DNA from: Acidobacteriota bacterium
GTDB lineage: Bacteria > Acidobacteriota > Holophagae > Acanthopleuribacterales > Acanthopleuribacteraceae
DNA length: 64,000 nt
Assembly: GCA_020637335.1 (NCBI GenBank)
Contig: JACJWC010000004.1
Span: 62,001 to 126,000, forward strand
Reading direction: 5' to 3'
The position numbers and the translations under genes were made by a program. Position 1 is the stretch's first letter; each line of letters begins with the position of its first letter. A model generated the notes under the pieces. The model was not told where the DNA came from. It did not search any database and worked only from the letters and a program-made list of their open reading frames with translations. This document shows positions 58,042 to 64,000 of this stretch, piece after piece.

Positions 58042-60300
58042 ATGATTGGACCTGAACTGGAAAAGAGTTTGCAACGCGCCCAGGACCTGGCCCGGGCTTT
58101 AAGCCACGAATATTTGACCATTGAACATATCTTTTGTGCTTTGTTGGAAGACGACGCGGTACGCGAAATCATTCAGCGTTGTGGCGGCCAAGTCCACATC
58201 CTCCAAGATGAAATTCGCGAGTTCCTTGAGAACAAAATCCCCAAAGTGGCAGATCAGGAATTTGATCCCATTCAGACCATGGCCGTCCAGCGGGTTCTGC
58301 AACGGGCGGCTCTGCACGTCCAGACCTGCGGTAAGGAGTTAATGGATGGCGGCAACGTCCTGGTTTCCATTTTCCGCGAAAGAGAGTGTTTTTCTGCCTT
58401 TTTGCTCGAAAAACAAGGGGTTACCCGTTTTGATGTAATCAATTACATCAGTCACGGTATTGCCAAAGACAACCCCAAAATTCCAACCGAACACCAAGTG
58501 GAAGGCGACGAACCCTCTGATCCTCTATCCGATTTCTGCACGGATTTGATTGCCAAAGCCAAGGCCGGGAAAATAGACCCCTTGATTGGACGCCAGCGCG
58601 AAATTGAACGCACCATCCAGGTTCTGTGTCGGCGCAAGAAGAACAATCCGGTATACGTGGGTGATCCCGGGGTTGGGAAAACGGCCATCGCCGAAGGGTT
58701 AGCCTTGCAAATCGCTGAGGAAGCGGTTCCCGAAGTGTTGCGCGATGCCCAGATCTTTTCCTTGGACCTGGGCGCATTGCTGGCCAATACCAAATACCGG
58801 GGTGAATTTGAAGCGCGCCTCAAGGCCGTCATGAAATCTTTGCAAAATTTACCCAAAGCCATCTTATTTATCGATGAAATTCACACGATTGTGGGCGCCG
58901 GCGCGACCAGCGGAGGCACCATGGATGCCTCAAACATCCTTAAACCCGCCCTGGCCAGCGGCGAATTGCGCTGCATCGGGTCCACCACCTATGAGGACTA
59001 CAAAACGGCTTTTGAACGCGACCATGCCCTGGCCCGGCGTTTTCAAAAAATCGATGTAAATGAGCCCAGTGTCGAAGAAACCTATCAAATCCTAATCGGC
59101 CTCAAACGCCATTATGAAGACCACCACGGCGTCCATTACGCACGCACAGCGCTGCGCGCAGCGGCTGAATTGGCGGCCAAGCACATCAACCACCGACATC
59201 TGCCCGATAAGGCCATTGACGTTTTGGATGAGGTAGGCGCGGCACAACGCATGCTGCCGGCCGAAAAACGCAAGAAAACGGTCGGGGTCCGCGAAGTTGA
59301 GGCGGTGGTCGCTTCCATGGCGCGCATTCCAACCCGCAACGTCTCAAGCGATGATCGCGATCGGCTCCAACAGTTAGAGGCCGATCTGAAGTTGGCCGTA
59401 TTTGACCAGGATGAAGCGCTTAAGGCTTTGGCGGATGCCATCCTGCTCTCGCGCAGTGGGTTGCGCCATCCTCAAAAACCAGTGGGCTCCTTTTTGTTCA
59501 CCGGCCCTACCGGTGTGGGCAAAACCGAGGCTGCGCAACAATTGGCACGCACGCTGGGTGTCCAGTTCATTCGTTTTGACATGAGTGAATACATGGAAAA
59601 ACACAGCGTTTCTCGTCTGATTGGCGCGCCGCCGGGATATGTCGGGTTTGACCAGGGGGGGTTGTTAACCGATTCGGTCAATAAGACGCCTTATGCCGTT
59701 TTGCTGCTGGACGAGATTGAAAAAGCCCATCCGGACATCTTCAACATCCTTTTGCAGGTCATGGACCACGCCAGCCTGACCGACCACAACGGAAAAAAAG
59801 CGGATTTCCGCAATGTTGTTTTGATCATGACCAGCAACGCCGGCGCCCAAGAAATGGCACGCGGCACCATTGGCTTTGGCAAAGAGTCGCAAACCCAGAG
59901 TGCGGGCAAACAAGCCTTGGAGAAACTGTTCAGCCCTGAGTTCCGCAATCGTTTGGATGCCATTATCCACTTTAAGGCTTTAACCCAATCGACCATGATC
60001 AAGATCGTACACAAATTCATCGACGAACTGGACAACCAGTTGATCGAGAAAAAGGTTTCCCTGCATTGCAGCGATCGAGCAGCGCAATGGTTAGCCGAAA
60101 ACGGGTTTTCACCCGCCTATGGCGCCCGACCGCTCGCTCGTTTAATTGAAAAGGAAGTCAAACAAAAGTTGGCCCACGAAATTTTGTTTGGCCAGTTGGC
60201 AAAAGGTGGCACCGTCGACGTGGACTACGAAGAACCGCAAGGCATTGTGCTTCGCGTCCAGGGCCAGCAGGAAAAAACCAAAATCAAATCTGAGACTTAG
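58042..60300 (+). CDS. clpA: ATP-dependent Clp protease ATP-binding subunit ClpA
   Basis: ClpA unfolds substrates for the ClpP peptidase. At 752 residues it has the usual length. The N domain (MIGPELEKSLQRAQDLARAL, SHEYLTIEHIFCALLED) binds ClpS. Two AAA+ rings follow: Walker A GDPGVGKTAIAEGLA (~209) with FIDEIHTIVGAGA, and Walker A GPTGVGKTEAAQQLA (~489) with LLLDEIEKAHPDIF. The IGF tripeptide that docks to ClpP is present in GTIGFGKES (~611). The gene starts 3 bases after clpS, without a linker region like that of ClpB. No clpP lies in the window. Confidence 0.96.
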   Translation: MIGPELEKSLQRAQDLARALSHEYLTIEHIFCALLEDDAVREIIQRCGGQVHILQDEIREFLENKIPKVADQEFDPIQTMAVQRVLQRAALHVQTCGKELMDGGNVLVSIFRERECFSAFLLEKQGVTRFDVINYISHGIAKDNPKIPTEHQVEGDEPSDPLSDFCTDLIAKAKAGKIDPLIGRQREIERTIQVLCRRKKNNPVYVGDPGVGKTAIAEGLALQIAEEAVPEVLRDAQIFSLDLGALLANTKYRGEFEARLKAVMKSLQNLPKAILFIDEIHTIVGAGATSGGTMDASNILKPALASGELRCIGSTTYEDYKTAFERDHALARRFQKIDVNEPSVEETYQILIGLKRHYEDHHGVHYARTALRAAAELAAKHINHRHLPDKAIDVLDEVGAAQRMLPAEKRKKTVGVREVEAVVASMARIPTRNVSSDDRDRLQQLEADLKLAVFDQDEALKALADAILLSRSGLRHPQKPVGSFLFTGPTGVGKTEAAQQLARTLGVQFIRFDMSEYMEKHSVSRLIGAPPGYVGFDQGGLLTDSVNKTPYAVLLLDEIEKAHPDIFNILLQVMDHASLTDHNGKKADFRNVVLIMTSNAGAQEMARGTIGFGKESQTQSAGKQALEKLFSPEFRNRLDAIIHFKALTQSTMIKIVHKFIDELDNQLIEKKVSLHCSDRAAQWLAENGFSPAYGARPLARLIEKEVKQKLAHEILFGQLAKGGTVDVDYEEPQGIVLRVQGQQEKTKIKSET

Positions 60301-60313
60301 TAAGCGGCCTGGG

Positions 60314-60664
60314 CTAGAGGTTGAACTCTGGCCCGGGTTCCTCCATCTGCCACGCATCCTGCAAAAGGTCATCGAAGTTGCCCTCTTCGAAGAGCACCAC
60401 TTCTACGCCCACCTGAACGGACGATTCGCCCATAGAACTCCAGCAGACCCGGCACTGGAATGTGCAAGGGTCCTGCTTTTCAATCCGACCGGTAATGGAC
60501 GGCGCTTCCTCAACCGCAGCCCAGGTTTCCAGAGACATGGCCAAACCCAACCCGCGGCGGCTGACATTAACAACCTCAACAGGTGCCCATTGGTCGTTGC
60601 CAATCTCTAAAGCGGCTTGACCTTGCCAATCCAGACGCTGATCAATACGACGTTCGCGCCCCAT
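60314..60664 (-). CDS. PilZ-domain protein
   Basis: The 116-residue protein is a single PilZ domain: RERRIDQRLDWQGQAALEIG with the RxxxR-type motif at the start, and VEVVNVSRRGLGLAMSLETW with the (D/N)xSxxG motif near residue 32. Both motifs bind cyclic di-GMP in the family. The acidic tail (MEEPGPEFNL) is unusual. Its ATG overlaps the stop of the upstream coiled-coil gene (TAATG), so they are translated together. It converges on clpA with 13 bases between. Confidence 0.82.
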   Translation of the reverse strand: MGRERRIDQRLDWQGQAALEIGNDQWAPVEVVNVSRRGLGLAMSLETWAAVEEAPSITGRIEKQDPCTFQCRVCWSSMGESSVQVGVEVVLFEEGNFDDLLQDAWQMEEPGPEFNL

Positions 60665-61215
60665 TAAGTTTCCTCAGCCTCCGGTTCCGGCTTGGTTTTT
60701 TTGCGTCTCGTGGGTTTGCTCTTGGCCGCCGGCTTTTTGGCTGGCGCTGCAGCTTTTTTGGGCTCTGGCGCAGGCTTGGTTTCTGGTTCAGCATCACCTT
60801 CTGACTCGACAACCGATGCGTCGGGTACCGGTGGCAAATCTACCTCAGCCATCGCGTCCTCGTCGTCCAGGTCCTCATCGTCGGCAGCGGTCTCATCCAT
60901 TTGGCGAAACTGTTCTTCCAACAGCTCAATGCGCTCTTTGCGTTCGGCGATTTCCTCGTCGACCTCTTTAAGTTCATGGAAGAAACTTTGGATCGTATTT
61001 TTGTACTCTTCTTCCTGGCTCAGTCCGGAACTCAAGGAGGTGTAAACAAATTGGCCTAATTCCTTGAACTTGGTGCTCCGGCGCTGCTTTAAGGAAGCTA
61101 TTTCGACCCGCAGGGTGTTTATCTTCCAATGCTTTTCAACTTTGCGGGACACTTTCACCGAAAGGTCTTTGGTCAAATCCCAAACTTTGTCCAACAAATG
61201 GCGCTCTTGAACCAT
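60664..61215 (-). CDS. Coiled-coil protein with Lys/Ala/Pro-rich tail
   Basis: The 183-residue protein has a helical and coiled-coil region at ~1-110 (VSRKVEKHWKINTLRVEIAS, ELKEVDEEIAERKERIELLE), an acidic stretch (ADDEDLDDEDAMAEVD) and a tail rich in Lys, Ala, Pro and Glu (PAPEPKKAAAPAKKPAAKSK) like histone-H1-like or AlgP-type tails. No family is recognised. It overlaps the PilZ gene by one base, which suggests a shared process. DNA or protein binding by the tail is a guess. Confidence 0.75.
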   Translation of the reverse strand: MVQERHLLDKVWDLTKDLSVKVSRKVEKHWKINTLRVEIASLKQRRSTKFKELGQFVYTSLSSGLSQEEEYKNTIQSFFHELKEVDEEIAERKERIELLEEQFRQMDETAADDEDLDDEDAMAEVDLPPVPDASVVESEGDAEPETKPAPEPKKAAAPAKKPAAKSKPTRRKKTKPEPEAEET

Positions 61216-61355
61216 GCGGTACTCCTCTCAGATGGAAATGAAGTCAACCCAATCAGTATACCCTCTGTGCCTGCGTGGGGGAAGCGGGCGGAAAGAGGAA
61301 TACTCGCAAGCATTTAGAAAGCAGACTAAGATAGGATGCCTTTGGAGGGAATCGC

Positions 61356-62924
61356 TTGGCCGCACAAGGATCCGTTTTCAAAAACAGCGCCATCCTGGCT
61401 TTTTGGACCGCCTGTTCGCGCGTGTTCGGTCTGGTTCGGGAAATGGTCATCGCGGCCTTATTGGGCACCAGTCGCTGGGCGGATATCTGGAACTTTAGTT
61501 TTATGGTACCCAACATGTTCAGGCGTTTTTTTGCGGAAGGCGCGCTTTCCAGCGCCTTAATTCCCATTCTCGCCGAGGTCCATGACGATCCGGAAAAAGA
61601 GAAGGAATTTGCGCGCGCCTTTTTCAGTCTGGTCCTACTGGCCTCTACCGTGTTTACAGCCATATTAATCCTGCTCATGCCCGTCCTATTGCCCGCTTTG
61701 ATCCAGTTGACCAGTACCAGCCTTGCAGAAGGACAAGACGACTTGGTCAAGGCGATCTTACCGACCCAAATCATGTTTCCCTTCCTGATCTTTGTCAGTA
61801 TGGCGGCCGTTTGCCAGGGCCTGCTCAACGTCCATAACCGCTTTGCGCTGGCTGCAGCGACGCCGATTTTGCTCAATGTGAGCATTATTGCCTTCGGCCT
61901 GGGGCTCCAGCCCTTTTTAAACAACCCATTTTGGGGCCTGTGTGCCGGTGTACTCGTAGGCGGAATCTTTCAGTTTGTGCCTCAGTGGATCGCACTGCAT
62001 CGCCAAGGCATTTCGCTTGTCCCCAGCCGGCAGTTCTGGACCAAGAAAACCCGCGAATCCGTTTTGTTATGGGCACCTATGACGATCGGCGCGGGCATCT
62101 ATCAAGTCAATCTATTGTTGTCCCAATCGATCGCCTTCTCCCTTTCACCGGCCAGTTTATCGGCGCTGACCTACTCGAACCGGCTTATGGAATTGGTTTT
62201 GGGCGTCTTTGCCACAGCACTGGGCACCTCCCTCCTGCCCCACCTAGCCAAGGAGAAAAGTAGCGATCTTTCAGGCTTTTCGAGCACCTTGTTCCAAAGT
62301 ATGGAGGGCATCTCGGTCATTACCCTACCGGCCTCGATTGGTCTTATGGTGGCCGGATACCCCATTGTTGCCTTGCTATTCAAACGCGGCGCTTTTGACC
62401 AGGAAAGCTTGAATTTGACCTATATAGCCGTTTTATTTCACGCTATGAGTATCTTGCCTCTGTCTTGGTACCGGGTCACCAGCCAAGCCTTTTTTGCGAT
62501 GAAACAGACCCGTTTGGTCATGATTTTGTCTTTGTTTACGACGGTGACCAACATCAGCTTGTGTTATGCCTTACCGCATTTCTTCCCGGAAGGCGCCCGC
62601 CACGCCGGGATCGCATGCGCCACCTTGGGCTACAGTTGGGCGCTTGTTTTCATCAGTTTTTATCTGCTCCATCGGCGCTGGAAGATCAGCGCGCCGCCCT
62701 CCTTTGGCAAAGAAACACTCAAAATGGTGTTGGCCTCGCTGATGGTCTGTATTCCCTGGTGGCCGTTTCGGGTTGAGGAGCTCCCCACTCGCCTGCTATT
62801 TCTCAAAATGAGCATCAGCATCTGCCTCTATCTCGCAACGCTTAAGCTACTTAAATCAAGGGGCTTAATTGAAATCGAAGGCAAGTTGAAACGACGCTTG
62901 TTAAGAAATCGCTTCCAACCCTGA
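61356..62924 (+). CDS. murJ: Lipid II flippase MurJ
   Basis: MurJ moves lipid II across the inner membrane for peptidoglycan synthesis. The 522-residue protein has about 14 hydrophobic helices. The N terminus FKNSAILAFWTACSRVFGLV, REMVIAALLGTSRWADIW, then NMFRRFFAEGALSSALIPIL is diagnostic of MviN/MurJ, and conserved Arg and Ala-Asp residues of the central cavity are present. GHxDD-like antiporter motifs are absent. It starts at a TTG with GGAGGG at 6-base spacing, a clear case of a non-ATG start. Confidence 0.93.
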   Translation: MAAQGSVFKNSAILAFWTACSRVFGLVREMVIAALLGTSRWADIWNFSFMVPNMFRRFFAEGALSSALIPILAEVHDDPEKEKEFARAFFSLVLLASTVFTAILILLMPVLLPALIQLTSTSLAEGQDDLVKAILPTQIMFPFLIFVSMAAVCQGLLNVHNRFALAAATPILLNVSIIAFGLGLQPFLNNPFWGLCAGVLVGGIFQFVPQWIALHRQGISLVPSRQFWTKKTRESVLLWAPMTIGAGIYQVNLLLSQSIAFSLSPASLSALTYSNRLMELVLGVFATALGTSLLPHLAKEKSSDLSGFSSTLFQSMEGISVITLPASIGLMVAGYPIVALLFKRGAFDQESLNLTYIAVLFHAMSILPLSWYRVTSQAFFAMKQTRLVMILSLFTTVTNISLCYALPHFFPEGARHAGIACATLGYSWALVFISFYLLHRRWKISAPPSFGKETLKMVLASLMVCIPWWPFRVEELPTRLLFLKMSISICLYLATLKLLKSRGLIEIEGKLKRRLLRNRFQP

Positions 62925-62999
62925 GCTTTTTTAGGATAATAGGTTTTGCCATGGCCTCATGGTAAACTGGTATTTTTGAGGCTGGATTAAGGAAAGAAT

Positions 63000-64000
63000 A
63001 TGGCCCGTAGCGCGGTGAAACCTTTTGTGAAAACCAAGTCCAATTCCCCAATGGCCGAGCCCCACGAAATTTTGATTAAAGCCTTTAGTGAGCAGAAAAA
63101 GGGCGACAAAGTGGCCATTTTCCTGCAGGACAACCCCGACCCCGATGCCATCGGCTCGGCGCTCGGCTTTCACTATTTCATCCGCAAGGTGAATCCGGGC
63201 TTGCAAATCGACATTTTCCACGGTGCTGAAGTTTCGCATCCGCAGAATCGGACCATGGTGAATCTGCTCAATGTTTCAATGAAACGGGTCGACTCCAACA
63301 AAGACTACGCCGATTACTGTCTGAAAATTTTTGTGGATGTAGCCAGCGCCGGCAAGAAGAACTTGCAGAGTTGCTCGGTAAAACCGGACATCATCGTGGA
63401 TCATCACGAGGATGATCCGGACGGTGATTACATCCTGAAAGACATTCGCAACGTCGGTGCAACGGCCACTTTGGTCTGCGATTACATCCTAAAAGCCGGG
63501 TTTGATTTCGCAGAAGATGCAGAAGACGAAGTTTTGGTGGCAACTGCCCTGTTTTTTGGCATTGAAAATGACACCTGGAACCTGGTTGCAGAAAACACCA
63601 AGCAGTTGGATATAGATTGTTTCCTTCACCTCTTGCCATTGGTGGACATCGCCATATTAACCAGCATTCGCAATTACCCAATTCCGCGCTACTTTTTTGA
63701 ATTGGAAGAGATCGCCAACCGCCACAAGCGCATTGAGGGATCAGCCCTGATCACGGGTTTGGAATTCCTCAAACCGGATCGACGCGATTCGATCCCCTAC
63801 ATTGCCGATAAGTTTCTGCGCATGGAAGGCATCGAAACCGTTGTGGTTATGGGCATTGTCGACGACTTTTTGGTGGCCAGCTTACGGACCACGAATACAT
63901 CGATCAGCCTGAACAGTATTTGCCACAGCGTCTTTGGCGAAGCGTATTCGGGCGCAAAACAAGGTTCTGGCGGTGCGCGCGTGCCCTTGGGACTCATGGC
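63000..64000 (+). CDS. DHH-family phosphoesterase (NrnA-like), cut by window edge
   Basis: A frame open to the window edge encodes 333 residues from an ATG at 63000, behind AAGGA with 6-base spacing. KVAIFLQDNPDPDAIGSALG (~45) holds motif I, IFVDVASAGKK (~110) motif II and DIIVDHHEDDPDGDYI (~128) the DHH motif. These bind manganese in nanoRNA and cyclic-dinucleotide phosphodiesterases. ATATLVCDYILKAG (motif IV region) and ETVVVMGIVDDFLVASLRTT (DHHA1-like) follow. The C terminus lies beyond the window. It follows murJ by 75 bases in the same direction. Confidence 0.9.
   Translation, partial: MARSAVKPFVKTKSNSPMAEPHEILIKAFSEQKKGDKVAIFLQDNPDPDAIGSALGFHYFIRKVNPGLQIDIFHGAEVSHPQNRTMVNLLNVSMKRVDSNKDYADYCLKIFVDVASAGKKNLQSCSVKPDIIVDHHEDDPDGDYILKDIRNVGATATLVCDYILKAGFDFAEDAEDEVLVATALFFGIENDTWNLVAENTKQLDIDCFLHLLPLVDIAILTSIRNYPIPRYFFELEEIANRHKRIEGSALITGLEFLKPDRRDSIPYIADKFLRMEGIETVVVMGIVDDFLVASLRTTNTSISLNSICHSVFGEAYSGAKQGSGGARVPLGLM

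Noticed and set aside
60311..60334. Hairpin GGGCTAGAG/CTCTGGCCC between clpA and the PilZ gene
   Set aside because: The stem has one wobble pair but neither strand has a T-run after it, so I do not call a terminator.
1..64000. CRISPR arrays
   Set aside because: I saw no regularly spaced direct repeats of 20-40 bases and no cas-like genes.

Overview
The window reads as chromosome of a Gram-negative bacterium of moderate GC. It has a TatA/TatC pair, two large TonB-dependent receptors of the Oar type (N-terminal carboxypeptidase-regulatory-like domain), outer-membrane barrels, lipoproteins, MurJ, ClpS/ClpA and a PDZ/PP2C phosphatase. Oar-type receptors, large secreted propeller proteins and degenerate Rhs arrays fit Acidobacteriota, perhaps the Holophagae/Acanthopleuribacter group. 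That placement is inferred from gene style only; no rRNA is present.

Layout. 1-7.15 kb: surface polysaccharide genes, with a methyltransferase fragment at the left edge, a 1,892-residue sulfotransferase/coiled-coil/repeat/GH99-like/GT4/GT2 protein and a GT2 transferase. 7.15-9.98 kb: tyrosine catabolism operon lrp-hpd-hmgA. 10.1-21.0 kb: glutathione reductase, an RND/MMPL exporter coupled to a DUF512 radical-SAM protein, a small lipoprotein, a RibD-like reductase, FtcD, a PDZ-GAF-PP2C sensor phosphatase, tatA-tatC. 21.4-30.0 kb: TonB receptor, lipoprotein hydrolase, DUF523/DUF1722 protein, pseudouridine synthase, large secreted propeller protein. 30.2-35.1 kb: a tightly coupled three-gene unit of outer-membrane barrel, membrane TPR-coiled-coil-ATPase and ATPase with a pseudokinase-like tail. 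35.1-40.7 kb: cutA-pgsA-DUF502 operon, LysM protein, pyruvate kinase, Fis-type HTH, YbgF-like lipoprotein and tRNA-Ala(GGC).

41-51.7 kb is an accessory island, visibly AT-richer and full of broken genes. Its left half is a decayed integron: an IntI-like N-terminal fragment runs rightward, and a cassette runs leftward from a GTTATGC core site. The cassette has an amber codon and ends in a foldable attC whose first bases supply the stop codon. SUFU-type and other small immunity-like genes lie nearby, with two remnants of serine-resolvase 5' ends. Its right half is a leftward array of Rhs C-terminal tips with small secreted, lipoprotein or cytosolic putative immunity genes. About 4 kb of it is bounded by a perfect 33-bp inverted repeat of IS3 type, with an IS3 orfA/orfB remnant just inside one end.

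52.4-64 kb returns to housekeeping genes: a second TonB receptor with an EF-hand loop, PPK2, a zinc-ligand-poor uS14/bL36 pair, clpS-clpA, a PilZ gene, a coiled-coil gene, murJ and a DHH phosphoesterase cut by the right edge. Coding is compact: ATGA and TAATG overlaps within operons, and three convergent gene pairs overlapping by exactly 4 bases.
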